Positions 8,356 through 19,626 of a stretch of 64,000 nucleotides of DNA are shown piece after piece; position 1 is the first letter of the stretch, and each line of letters begins with the position of its first letter. The stretch comes from DATARH01 sp963734125 (GTDB lineage: Bacteria; Pseudomonadota; Alphaproteobacteria; ATCC43930; CGMCC-115725): contig CAVTGB010000083.1 of NCBI GenBank assembly GCA_963734125.1, forward strand, positions 1 through 64,000, in the 5' to 3' direction. The position numbers and the translations under genes were made by a program. The notes below the pieces were generated by a model. That model searched no databases and was not told the origin of the DNA. It was given only the letters and a program-made list of their open reading frames with translations.

Positions 8356-9057
8356 TTGACTGAAGAGGCGCCGGGTCCGACGCGGCGGCTGTACGGCCGT
8401 CGCCGTGGGCGCCCGTTGCGGCTGGGGCGGCGCCGGCTCGCCGAGAGCCTCCTGCCGCAGATCGCGGTATCGCTCCCCCAGCAACGGCTGCTCAACCCGC
8501 AAACCCTGTTCGCGAGACCACGGGCAGCGGTGTGGCTCGAGATCGGCTTTGGCGCCGGCGAACATCTGACCGCACAGGCCCAATCCCACCCCGAGATCGG
8601 GTTCATCGGCTGCGAGGTGTTCGAGAACGGCATCGCCCGGCTCGTCGGCGACATCGCGCACCAGGGTCTCGACAACATCCGCATCTTCGCCGACGACGCT
8701 CGGGAGTTGCTCGATTGCCTCATGCCGGCCTCGATCGGGCGGGTGTTCGTGCTGTTCCCCGATCCCTGGCCAAAGCAGCGGCATCACAAGCGCCGTCTCG
8801 TCGCGACGTCGACGCTCGACCGTCTCGGAACCGTCATGCAACCCGGCGCCGAACTGCGCCTCGCCACCGACGATCCCGGTTATCTGGTATGGATGCTGGA
8901 ACTTCTTACCGCGCGCCCCGATTTCGTCTGGGCGGCGCGCAGCGCTGCCGATTGGCGCGAGCGCCCAGCAGACTGGCCGGCGACGCGCTATGAGGAAAAA
9001 GCCCGCGCCGCCGGGCGCAGGCCGGCGTTTCTGCGGTTCATCCGGCGGTCGAGTTAG
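8356..9057 (+). CDS. trmB: tRNA (guanine-N7-)-methyltransferase
   Basis: TrmB methylates G46 in the variable loop of tRNA using S-adenosylmethionine. The 233-aa product has the SAM-binding motif LEIGFGAGEHL near residue 57, the GCEVFENGIARLV segment and the family signature VFVLFPDPWPKQRHHKRRL, with a C-terminal TRYEEKARAAGR as in homologues. The frame opens with TTG 8356, 45 bp after metK. No ATG precedes the conserved region, so the exact start is uncertain. It is probably co-transcribed with metK. Confidence 0.92.
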   Translation: MTEEAPGPTRRLYGRRRGRPLRLGRRRLAESLLPQIAVSLPQQRLLNPQTLFARPRAAVWLEIGFGAGEHLTAQAQSHPEIGFIGCEVFENGIARLVGDIAHQGLDNIRIFADDARELLDCLMPASIGRVFVLFPDPWPKQRHHKRRLVATSTLDRLGTVMQPGAELRLATDDPGYLVWMLELLTARPDFVWAARSAADWRERPADWPATRYEEKARAAGRRPAFLRFIRRSS

Positions 9058-9169
9058 CGGGCATCTGGGTGGTTCCGCCTTGCCGGATGCGCCGGTTTCA
9101 CTATATATCACCGCAAAAGTCCCATAGGGTCCGCCCGGGCAAGAAGGCCCAGGCCGGGCCGGTTGTTGG

Positions 9170-9193
9170 AGTGGGCCCGACGGCCCACTTTTT
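9170..9193 (+). terminator. Rho-independent terminator/attenuator in the rimP leader
   Basis: An 8-bp perfect stem (AGTGGGCC / GGCCCACT, loop CGAC) is followed at once by five T residues (9189-9193). It ends 25 bp before the rimP start, inside the leader of the rimP-nusA-infB operon. It can terminate read-through from trmB or act as an attenuator. NusA is known to autoregulate this operon in other bacteria, and the position would suit that. Confidence 0.75.
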
Positions 9194-9218
9194 GTTTCTC
9201 TGCCAGGATAGGAATCGG

Positions 9219-9719
9219 TTGCCGATCGATACCAACGAGATTGCCCGCATCATCGAGCCTGCGCTGGAGGCGATGGGGTATCGCCTGGTGCGGGTTGCGC
9301 TGACCGGCGTGAAGCGGCCCACGCTGCAGGTGATGGCCGAACGCGCCGACGAGGCGGCGATGACGGTCGAGGATTGCGCCGGGATCAGCCGTTCAGTCTC
9401 GGCGCTGCTCGACGTTGCGGACCCGATCGCCGGGGCCTATATGCTCGAAATCAGTTCGCCCGGGATCGATCGCCCGCTGGTTCGCCCGGAAGACTACGAC
9501 CGCTTTGCCGGGTTCGAGGCGAGGATTGACCTGATCGCGCCGCTCGACGGCCGCAAGCGCTTCCGCGGGCGGCTCCTGGGACGCGCCGAAGAGCATATCC
9601 GCCTGGTGGGCGACGCGGGCGAGGTTCGCCTGCCGCTCGCCGCGATCGCGAGCGCCAAGCTCATTCTAACCGACGACCTTCTCGCGGCGGCGCGGCCGAA
9701 ATCCGCACCGATCCATTGA
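9219..9719 (+). CDS. rimP: Ribosome maturation factor RimP
   Basis: RimP (166 aa) binds 30S precursors and aids late assembly around uS12. Recognisable segments are IIEPALEAMGYRLVRV at the N-terminus, CAGISRSVSALLDVADPI, the invariant YMLEISSPGIDRPL, and an Sm-like C-terminal barrel with GRLLGRAEEHIRL. Start is TTG 9219, preceded by AGGATAGGAA (9205-9214); in-frame codons further upstream overlap the terminator hairpin and are unlike RimP. It is the first gene of the nusA-infB operon and ends 14 bp before nusA. Confidence 0.93.
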   Translation: MPIDTNEIARIIEPALEAMGYRLVRVALTGVKRPTLQVMAERADEAAMTVEDCAGISRSVSALLDVADPIAGAYMLEISSPGIDRPLVRPEDYDRFAGFEARIDLIAPLDGRKRFRGRLLGRAEEHIRLVGDAGEVRLPLAAIASAKLILTDDLLAAARPKSAPIH

Positions 9720-9733
9720 CACGGGGAACACCC

Positions 9734-11279
9734 ATGGAGACCACCACCTTCGCCCGCCCCGAGCTGTTGCAGGTCGCCGACACCGTCGCGCGCGACAAGG
9801 GTATTGACCGCGACGAAGTCCTGGAGGCGATGGAGCAGGCCGTCCAGAAGGCCGGGCGCTCGAAATACGGCCAGGAATACGACATCCGGGCCGAGATCGA
9901 CCGCCGCAGCGGCGAGATAAGATTGCTGCGCTTCCGCGAGGTGGTCGACACGATCGAGAACGAGGCGACGCAGATCGCGCTGGAGGCGGCGCAGCGGCTC
10001 AACCCCGAGGCCGAGATCGGCGATTTCATCACCGATCCCTTGCCGCCCATCGATTTTGGCCGGATCGCGGCGCAGACCGCGAAGCAAGTGATCGTGCAGA
10101 AGGTGCGCGATGCCGAGCGCCAGCGCCAATACAAGGAGTTCAAGGATCGGGTCGGCGAAATCGTCAACGGCCTTGTCAAGCGCGTGGAATTCGGCAATGT
10201 CGTCGTCGATCTCGGGCGGGCCGAAGCAATGCTGCGTCGCGACGAATTATTGCCGCGGGAGAGCTTCCGGCAGGGCGAGCGGGTACGCGCCTATATCTAC
10301 GATGTCCGTCAGGAAACGCGCGGCCCACAGATCTTCCTGTCGCGCACCCATCCGCAATACATGGCCAAGCTGTTCGCGCAGGAGGTGCCGGAAATTTATG
10401 ACGGCATCATCGAAATCAAGGCGGTCGCGCGCGATCCGGGCAGCCGGGCCAAGATCGCCGTCATCTCGCGCGACAGCGGCATCGACCCCGTGGGCGCCTG
10501 CGTCGGCATGCGCGGCAGCCGGGTTCAGGCGGTGGTCGGCGAATTGCAGGGCGAGAAGATCGATATCATCCCATGGTCGTCGGATCCCGCCACGTTTGTC
10601 GTCAACGCGCTCGCCCCGGCCGAAGTGACCAAGGTGGTGATGGACGAGGACCAGCGGCGGATCGAGGTTGTCGTGCCCGACGATCAGCTGAGCCTTGCGA
10701 TCGGCCGGCGCGGCCAGAACGTACGGCTCGCCTCGCAGCTGACCGGGTGGGACATCGACATCCTGACCGAAGCAGAGGAGTCCGAGCGGCGCACCGAGGA
10801 ATTCCGCTCCCGCAGCCAGCTGTTCATCGACGCGCTCGACATCGATGACGTAATCGCGCACCTGCTGGTCACCGAGGGGTTCGGCTCGCTCGAGGAGGTC
10901 GCCTTCGTGGCGGTCGACGACCTTGCCGAGATCGAGGGGTTCGATGCCGGGGTCGCCACCGAGCTTCAAGAGCGTGCGCGCGCCGCGTTGGACCGGCGCG
11001 ACCGCGAGTATGAGCTGCGCTCTCGCGAACTGGGTGTGGCTGATGATCTGGCGGCGCTCGAGGGCCTGACCCCGGGCATGCTGGTGACGCTGGGCGAAGC
11101 CGGTATCAAGACTTCTGGACGACTTCGCCGATCTCGCCGGCGATGAGCTGGTCGAGATGCTCGCCGCCTCCGACAAGGGTGGCGTCAAGCTCGATCTCGA
11201 CGACGCCAACGCACTGATCATGGCGGCCCGCGCTCATTGGTTCGACGAGGCCGGCGCCGACGCGGCCGAGAAGGCGTGA
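9734..11279 (+). CDS. nusA: Transcription termination/antitermination factor NusA (frame-corrected)
   Basis: NusA binds RNA polymerase and controls pausing, termination and antitermination. Domains in order: N-terminal polymerase-binding domain, S1 domain (VKRVEFGNVVVDLGRAEAML), two KH domains (VGACVGMRGSRVQAVVGEL; LAIGRRGQNVRLASQLTGW), and two acidic C-terminal helix-hairpin-helix repeats. The ATG at 9734 follows GGGGAA. At 11110-11115 an extra T (GACTTC instead of GACTC) shifts the frame and would end the protein at 11146 with a basic tail; without it the reading continues LDDFADLAGDELVEML and ends at TGA 11279, overlapping ylxR. For an essential gene the extra base is most likely a sequence error. 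Corrected length is 514 aa. Confidence 0.92.
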
Positions 11280-11984
11280 CCGCGACGGCCGCCGCGGAGC
11301 GCCGAGCGCGTGAGACGGGGGCGGGGCCGACGCCGGCACCGCAGCCGCCTCAGCGACGTTGCATCGTAACCGGCGAAGTTCGCGACCGCGGCGCGCTGTT
11401 GCGTCTTGTCGTCGGTCCCGACGGCGCGATCGTGCCCGATATCGAGGCGCGGCTTCCCGGACGGGGTTTGTGGTTGACGCCGCGCCGGGATATAGTGGAC
11501 CGGGCGGTGGCAAAGCGGATCTTCGCGCGGGTAGCGCGACGGCCGGTCGTGGCGGCGCCCGAGCTTGCCGACCGCATCGAGAGCCTGCTGGCGCGGCGGT
11601 GTTGCGAGGGCCTCGGCCTCGCTCGCCGGGCCGGGGTGGCGGTAGCCGGGTTCGAGCGGGTGAGCGAAGCGGCTCGCCGGAGCCCGGCCGGGCTTTTGCT
11701 GTTTGCGCTCGACGGCGCGGAAGGCAGCCGCCGCAAGCTTGCCGGGGTCGGGCGCGATCTGGCCTCGGCCCGCGTGCTGACGGCGGCCGAGCTCGGCGGC
11801 GCGTTTGGCCGTGAGCGGATCGTCCACGCGGTGGTTGCCGGCGGTCCGCTGTGCCGGCGGCTGCTGGTCGATCTGCTGCGGCTCGCCGGTCTGCGCGCCG
11901 CGGCGCTGGTGGACCCGGGGGTGGACCCTGGAATGGATTTCGCGCCGATCGGGTCGGCGTCACAGGATGGTGGTACCGAAGCCT

Positions 11985-11992
<8 letters not shown>
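11276..11992 (+). CDS. YlxR (DUF448) / L7Ae-like RNA-binding protein
   Basis: A 238-aa protein with two parts. The N-terminal YlxR domain contains RRCIVTGEVRDRGALLRLVV and LPGRGLWLTPRRDI; the C-terminal part resembles the YlxQ/L7Ae fold (ARRAGVAVAGFERVSEAAR). This fused form is usual between nusA and infB in alphaproteobacteria and is presumed to act on RNA or the ribosome; YlxR has also been linked to control of gene expression. GTG 11276 overlaps the corrected nusA stop (GTGA), supporting both the start and the nusA correction. Its end overlaps the infB start. Confidence 0.88.
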
Positions 11993-14669
<2,677 letters not shown>

Positions 14670-14690
14670 CCGCCGATGATGAAGATCGCG

Positions 14691-14748
14691 GCGAAGGCCG
14701 GGACCCATTTTCCCGCCGACCAGTTGGTTGCAGCATGGATCCGGCCGG
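14691..14748 (+). repeat. Degenerate intergenic palindromic repeat
   Basis: Between infB and rbfA the sequence GCGAAGGCCGGGACCCATT is followed 25 bp later by a partial reverse complement, ATGGATCCGGCCGG. The same arms occur in better form at 32432-32503. This is a member of a dispersed alphaproteobacterial-type palindrome. Confidence 0.5.
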
Positions 14749-14818
14749 AGTTTTCCTCGGGCCGCGCGAAGCGCGGACCCGTGGGCCGGGAACGACTGTT
14801 TTTGGCTTGGTCTTTCGT

Positions 14819-15250
14819 ATGCCGAGACGACGCGAGAAGAACCACGCATCCGATGCGGCCAGCCAGCGGCAGTTGCGCGTCGGGGAAGAGCTGCGCCATG
14901 CGCTGACCCAGCTGTTGCGGCCTGGCGCCATGCGCGATCCGGCGCTGCGCGAGGCGAACATCACGGTGACCGAGGTGCGGGTCAGCCCCGATCTGCGCAA
15001 CGCCACCGCGTTTGTTATGCCGCTGGCTGGCGCCAACACCGTCGAGATCATGGCCGGGTTGAAGCGCGCCGCGGTCTTCCTCAAGGGGCGGATGGCGCAA
15101 ATGGTCGAGCTTAGGCAGGTCCCCAATATCGTCTTCGCGCTCGACGATGCGTTCGACTATGCCGCGCGGATCGCGGCGCTCTTGGCCCGCCCCGAGGTCG
15201 AGCGCGATCTGCATCCGCCGACGGACGCTGACGATGACAATTCTGGATAG
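14819..15250 (+). CDS. rbfA: Ribosome-binding factor A
   Basis: RbfA (143 aa) is a small KH-fold protein needed for 16S 5'-end maturation and cold adaptation. Conserved segments are RVGEELRHALTQLLRPG, VTEVRVSPDLRNATAFVMPL, the FLKGRMAQMVELRQVPNIVF block and FDYAARIAALL. The ATG at 14819 gives the standard N-terminus (MPRRREKNHASDAASQRQ), although no clear ribosome binding site precedes it. A 149-bp gap carrying a palindromic repeat separates it from infB. Its end overlaps the start of truB. Confidence 0.92.
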   Translation: MPRRREKNHASDAASQRQLRVGEELRHALTQLLRPGAMRDPALREANITVTEVRVSPDLRNATAFVMPLAGANTVEIMAGLKRAAVFLKGRMAQMVELRQVPNIVFALDDAFDYAARIAALLARPEVERDLHPPTDADDDNSG

Positions 15251-16199
15251 CCCCCGCCCTACACCTCCCCTCCCCGGGCTTGACCCGGGGGAGGGAAGGG
15301 TGGGGGCCGGCGGGGTGCATGGCTGGCTCATCATCGACAAGCCTCATGGCATTAGTTCCGCGCGGGCGGTCGCCTTGGTGCGGCGCAGCAGCGGCGCGGG
15401 GAAGATCGGGCATGCCGGGACCCTCGACCCGCTGGCAACCGGAATCCTGCCGCTGGCGCTGGGGGAAGCCACCAAGACCGTGCAATTCGCCGCCGGGGGC
15501 CAGAAGCGCTACCGGTTCCGGGTCCGCTGGGGCGAGGCGCGCGACACCGACGACCAGGAGGGCGCGGTCACTGCGCAAACCTCCGCACGCCCGGATGCGG
15601 CCGCGATCACCGCCGCCCTCGCGTCGTTCACCGGTACGGTCCAGCAGCGCCCGCCGGCCTATTCGGCGATCAAGCTGGCCGGCCGGCGTGCCTACGCGCT
15701 GGCCCGAGCCGGGGAACCGCCTGAGCTGGCGGCGCGCCCGGTCGAGATCGCCGAGTTGCGCCTGATATCGGTTCCCGATCCGGATCACGCCGATTTCGAG
15801 GCGGTGGTCGGCGGCGGCACCTATATCCGCGCCCTCGCCCGCGATCTGGCTGAGGCGCTCGGCACGCTCGGCTATATCGCGGAGTTGCGCCGGCTCGCCG
15901 TCGGTCGCTTTACCGAAAACAACGCGATTTCGCTGGATTGTGCGGTAGGCCTTGGGCATAGTTTGGCGGCTTCCGAGCATCTCTTGCCGCTCGAGACGGC
16001 GCTGGACGACATCCCGGCGTTCGCCCTGACGGCGGAAGAGGCGGCTCGATTGCGTCACGGCCAGCTGGTGACGCCGCAGGAAGCGCTCGATGATCTCGCC
16101 GACGGCACGATCGTCGGCGCGCGGCTGGATCAGCTTCTTGTCGCCGTGGTGCGGATCGAGAACGGCGCTCTCCGGCCGGTGCGCGTCATCAATCGTTGA
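15234..16199 (+). CDS. truB: tRNA pseudouridine-55 synthase, with repeat-encoded N-terminal extension
   Basis: TruB makes pseudouridine 55 in the T-loop of tRNAs. The 321-aa protein contains the N-terminal GWLIIDKPHGISS, the catalytic region GKIGHAGTLDPLATGILPL with the active-site Asp, QQRPPAYSAIKLAGRRAY, and GTYIRALARDLAEALG, plus a C-terminal PUA-like domain. The start (ATG 15234) overlaps the rbfA stop. The first ~30 residues are abnormal: TPPLPGLDPGEGRVGAGG is encoded by a palindromic repeat of the type normally found between genes, inserted in frame ahead of the conserved domain. Such linkers should be tolerated because TruB starts at the GWLIIDKP strand. Confidence 0.93.
   Translation: MTILDSPRPTPPLPGLDPGEGRVGAGGVHGWLIIDKPHGISSARAVALVRRSSGAGKIGHAGTLDPLATGILPLALGEATKTVQFAAGGQKRYRFRVRWGEARDTDDQEGAVTAQTSARPDAAAITAALASFTGTVQQRPPAYSAIKLAGRRAYALARAGEPPELAARPVEIAELRLISVPDPDHADFEAVVGGGTYIRALARDLAEALGTLGYIAELRRLAVGRFTENNAISLDCAVGLGHSLAASEHLLPLETALDDIPAFALTAEEAARLRHGQLVTPQEALDDLADGTIVGARLDQLLVAVVRIENGALRPVRVINR
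15262..15305 (+). repeat. Palindromic repeat inserted in frame in truB
   Basis: Arms CCCTCCCCGGG (15268-15278) and CCCGGGGGAGGG (15284-15295) flank the loop CTTGA. The core CGGGCTTGACCCG (15275-15287) is identical to 34585-34597 inside the adenylate cyclase gene. Here it is translated as a Pro/Gly-rich linker near the TruB N-terminus. Confidence 0.7.
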
Positions 16200-16212
16200 A
16201 GAAAGGAACCCG

Positions 16213-16482
16213 ATGTCGATTACGGCCGAGCGCAAGCAGACGCTCATTGGCGAATATGCCATCAAACCCGGCGATACCGGCTCGCCGGAGGTGCAGGTCG
16301 CGATCCTGTCGGAGCGCATCCGCAACCTGACCGACCACCTCTCGACCCATAAAAAGGACTTTCATTCCCGGCGCGGGCTCCTCGTTATGGTCGGGTTGCG
16401 CCGCCGGTTGCTCGATTACCTGAAGAGAGCCGACGCCGCGCGGTACACCACCGTGATCGGCCGGCTTGGCCTGCGGCGTTGA
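16213..16482 (+). CDS. rpsO: 30S ribosomal protein uS15
   Basis: An 89-aa ribosomal protein of standard length that binds 16S helices 20-22 and nucleates the platform. Typical sequence: GDTGSPEVQVAILSERI, LTDHLSTHKKDFHSRRGLL and a C-terminal LLDYLKRADAARY. ATG 16213 follows GAAAGGA (16201-16207). It lies between truB and pnp, the usual order. The 187-bp gap before pnp (16483-16669) holds no gene; it is where an RNase-processed pnp leader is found in other bacteria, but I could not draw a convincing hairpin. Confidence 0.97.
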   Translation: MSITAERKQTLIGEYAIKPGDTGSPEVQVAILSERIRNLTDHLSTHKKDFHSRRGLLVMVGLRRRLLDYLKRADAARYTTVIGRLGLRR

Positions 16483-16669
16483 CCGATCGCTGGCCGCCAC
16501 CACACGCCCTCATCGAAATCGCCGGCCGGATTGCGGCCGGAGCAAGAATTGCCATATGCGTGGGGACATTGCGTCGACGCGATTTTCGCGGCGTGCGTCG
16601 CTGCGCAGACGGCGCGCCGGGGGATGGCCTCCGGCGGCGCCGACGTTCTGTTTGGAAGGATCAAGAAGG

Positions 16670-18808
16670 ATGTTCAAGGTTTACCGTAAGGAGTTGATGT
16701 GGGGCGGACGCCGCCTTGTGCTCGAGACCGGTAGGATTGCCCGCCAGGCCGATGGCGCGGTGCTCGCCACCTATGGCGAGACGACGGTGCTGTGCACTGC
16801 CGTTGCGATGAAATCGTCGAGGCCCGGGCAGGATTTTTTTCCGCTCACCGTCAATTACCAGGAGAAGACCTTTGCCGCCGGCAAGATCCCCGGCGGTTTT
16901 TTTAAGCGCGAAGGTCGTCCCTCGGAAAAGGAGACGCTGACCTCGCGGCTGATCGACCGGCCGATCCGGCCGCTGTTCGCTCCCGGCTTCCTCAACGAAA
17001 CCCAAATCGTCTGCACGGTGTTGAGCCACGACCTGGAGAATGACCCGGATATCGTCGCGCTGGTCGGCACCTCGGCGGCGCTGACCCTGTCGGGGATCCC
17101 GTTTCTTGGGCCGATCGGCGGCTGCCGGGTCGGCTATATCGATGGCGAGTACGTGCTCAACCCGACGCTCGACCGGCTGCCGCACTCCGAACTCGACCTC
17201 ATTGTCGCCGGCACCGGCGAGGGTGTGCTGATGGTCGAATCGGAAGCCAAGGAGCTGTCCGAAGAGGTCATGCTCGGCGCCGTGACCTTTGGGCACAAGA
17301 GCTTCCAGCCGGTGATCCAGGCGATCATCGAACTGGCCGAGGTGTGCGCCAAGGAACCCTGGGTTCTTGCCGAGCCGCCGGCCAACAAGGCGGCGGTCGA
17401 AGCCAGGCTGCGCGACGCGGTCGGCCCGCAGATCGAGGCCGCCTATCGCGAACGCGGCAAGCAGGTGCGCAACGACCGGATCGAGACCGCCAAGGCCAGT
17501 GTCCCGGGCCTCTTCGACAACGAGGACGAGCGTGCCCTCGCGTTCGACCTGTTCGAGGACATCGAGAGGGAGATCGTCCGCGGCGCCATCCTGCGCGATG
17601 GCACGCGGATCGACGGGCGCGACACCAAAACGGTGCGCCCCATCGAATGCCAGGTCGGGCTCCTGCCGCGGGCGCACGGCTCGGTCTTGTTCACCCGCGG
17701 CGAGACGCAGGCGATCGTCGTCGCGACCCTCGGCACCGGCCAGGACGAGCAGATCATCGACGCGCTCGCGGGCGAGTATCGCGAAAACTTCATGCTGCAC
17801 TACAATTTCCCGCCGTATTCGACGGGCGAGGCCAAACGGATGGGGTCGCCCGGGCGGCGCGAGATCGGGCACGGCAAGCTTGCCTGGCGCGCGGTGCGCC
17901 CGCTCTTGCCCTCGAAGGAGAGCTTCCCCTACACGATCCGCGTCGTCTCCGAGATCACCGAGTTGAACGGCTCCTCGTCGATGGCCTCGGTATGCGGGGC
18001 TTCCCTCGCGCTGATGGATGCTGGGGTGCCGCTGGCCAGTCCGGTCGCCGGCATCGCGATGGGGCTGATCAAGGAGCCCGAGGGCTTTGCCGTCTTGTCC
18101 GACATTCTCGGCGACGAGGATCATCTCGGCGACATGGATTTCAAGGTGGCCGGGACCGAGCGGGGGGTCACCGCGCTGCAGATGGACATCAAGATCACCT
18201 CGATCACCGAGGAGATCATGCGCGTTGCGCTGGCCCAGGCGAAGGACGGGCGCCAGCACATCCTCGGCGAGATGGCCAAGGCGCTGACCGGCGCGCGCGA
18301 CGAGGTCAGCGAGAACGCGCCGCGGATCACCACGATCTCGATCCCCAAGGACAAGATCCGCGAGGTCATCGGCTCCGGCGGCAAGGTGATCCGCGAGATT
18401 ACCGAGACGACCGGCGCCAAGATTGATATCGGCGATGACGGCACCATCAAGGTGGCCGCCGTCGACGGCAATGCGGCAAAGGCGGCGATCGACTGGATCC
18501 GCGGTATCGTCGCCGAGCCCGAACTCGGCTCGATCTACAACGGCAAGGTCGTCAAGGTCGTCGATTTCGGCGCCTTTGTGAACTTCCTCGGCGCGAAAGA
18601 CGGGCTCGTCCATATCAGTGAACTGGCGCAGCAGCGGGTCGGCAAGGTGGGCGACGTCGTCAAGATGGGCGATGCGGTCAAGGTCAAGGTCCTCGGCTTC
18701 GACGATCGCGGCAAAGTGAAGCTCAGCATGCGCCAGGTCGACCAGCAGACCGGGGAGGATCTGGGCGCCGCAAGACGGCAGCCGGAACCGGCGCAGGCGG
18801 CGGTCTGA
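16670..18808 (+). CDS. pnp: Polyribonucleotide nucleotidyltransferase
   Basis: PNPase degrades RNA 3' to 5' phosphorolytically and is the core of the degradosome. The 712-aa product has two RNase PH domains (first with VNYQEKTFAAGKIPGGFFKR, second with the GSVLFTRGETQAIV region and MDFKVAGTERGVTALQMD), a KH domain (IREVIGSGGKVIREITE) and an S1 domain (GKVVKVVDFGAFVNFL). ATG 16670 is preceded by GGAAGGATCAAGAAGG. It is normally the last gene of the rpsO operon and may be autoregulated through its leader. Confidence 0.97.
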   Translation: MFKVYRKELMWGGRRLVLETGRIARQADGAVLATYGETTVLCTAVAMKSSRPGQDFFPLTVNYQEKTFAAGKIPGGFFKREGRPSEKETLTSRLIDRPIRPLFAPGFLNETQIVCTVLSHDLENDPDIVALVGTSAALTLSGIPFLGPIGGCRVGYIDGEYVLNPTLDRLPHSELDLIVAGTGEGVLMVESEAKELSEEVMLGAVTFGHKSFQPVIQAIIELAEVCAKEPWVLAEPPANKAAVEARLRDAVGPQIEAAYRERGKQVRNDRIETAKASVPGLFDNEDERALAFDLFEDIEREIVRGAILRDGTRIDGRDTKTVRPIECQVGLLPRAHGSVLFTRGETQAIVVATLGTGQDEQIIDALAGEYRENFMLHYNFPPYSTGEAKRMGSPGRREIGHGKLAWRAVRPLLPSKESFPYTIRVVSEITELNGSSSMASVCGASLALMDAGVPLASPVAGIAMGLIKEPEGFAVLSDILGDEDHLGDMDFKVAGTERGVTALQMDIKITSITEEIMRVALAQAKDGRQHILGEMAKALTGARDEVSENAPRITTISIPKDKIREVIGSGGKVIREITETTGAKIDIGDDGTIKVAAVDGNAAKAAIDWIRGIVAEPELGSIYNGKVVKVVDFGAFVNFLGAKDGLVHISELAQQRVGKVGDVVKMGDAVKVKVLGFDDRGKVKLSMRQVDQQTGEDLGAARRQPEPAQAAV

Positions 18809-18858
18809 CGACGCGCATCGCCGCGAACGCGCCGTACCCCTCTGCGCCGCTCGGGCCG

Positions 18859-19626
18859 GTGATCGGCCATCGCGGCGCGGCGGCGAGCGCACCGGAAAAT
18901 ACGCTGGCCGGGCTGCGGCGCGCCAAGACGCTCGGCTGCACCTGGGTCGAATTCGACGTGCGGCTGACCAGTGACGGTGGGCTCGTGCTGTGCCACGATC
19001 CACGCCTCGACCGCACCACTAGCGGCAGCGGGTTGGTTTCGGCCCAGCCATTGGCGGCGATTCGAGAATTGGATGCCGGGCGCTGGTTCGGTCCGAGCTT
19101 TGAGGGCGAGAGGGTGCCGACCTTGGATGAGGCCTTGTCGCTCGCCGCGGAGCTCGACCTCGGTGCCAATGTCGAGATCAAGTCCGATCGCGGCCGCGAA
19201 TACGCGACCGCCGCTGCGGTCGCGGCCGCCGTCGTGCGGCTGCGCGGCCGTGCCCCCGCGCTGCTGGTGTCGAGTTTTCTGCCGGCGGCGCTGACCGCGC
19301 TCTGCGATCTGGCGCCGCAGATCCCGCGCGGCGTGCTCTTCCGCCTGATCCCGCGCGACTGGACCGAGCTGGCGCTGCGGCTGGGCGGCGTGATGATCGG
19401 CGCCGACCAGCGCCGCCTGCGGCCGCGCCACGTCGCCCAGATCCGGGATGCCGGCTACCGGCTCGCCGCCTACACCGTCAACGACCCGGCGCGCGCGCGA
19501 CTCTTGTTCGATTGGGGGGTGACTTCCGTTTTTACCGACGCTCCTGATATAATCCACGCCGCAATAATGCCCAATGGGAGCGCGGGTCACAGCCCGGCCT
19601 TGGCGCGCCAGGGAGTGATGCGGTGA
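18859..19626 (+). CDS. Glycerophosphodiester phosphodiesterase
   Basis: A 255-aa GDPD-family enzyme that hydrolyses glycerophosphodiesters to glycerol-3-phosphate and alcohol. Key motifs: IGHRGAAASAPENT at the N-terminus (catalytic His and metal-binding Glu), WVEFDVRLTSDGGLVLCHDP (metal-binding Glu/Asp and second His) and NVEIKSDRGRE. No signal peptide is seen, so the enzyme is cytoplasmic (UgpQ-like). GTG 18859 is chosen because it is the only start codon before the conserved HRGA. The stop overlaps the next gene's GTG. Confidence 0.88.
   Translation: MIGHRGAAASAPENTLAGLRRAKTLGCTWVEFDVRLTSDGGLVLCHDPRLDRTTSGSGLVSAQPLAAIRELDAGRWFGPSFEGERVPTLDEALSLAAELDLGANVEIKSDRGREYATAAAVAAAVVRLRGRAPALLVSSFLPAALTALCDLAPQIPRGVLFRLIPRDWTELALRLGGVMIGADQRRLRPRHVAQIRDAGYRLAAYTVNDPARARLLFDWGVTSVFTDAPDIIHAAIMPNGSAGHSPALARQGVMR

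Noticed and set aside
7462..9111. 549-codon open frame on the minus strand opposite metK and trmB
   Set aside because: Shadow of high-GC third-position coding on the other strand; sequence has no recognisable domain and both opposite genes are solid.
16661..19003. 780-codon minus-strand frame opposite pnp
   Set aside because: Mirror of PNPase coding; no start signal and no domain.
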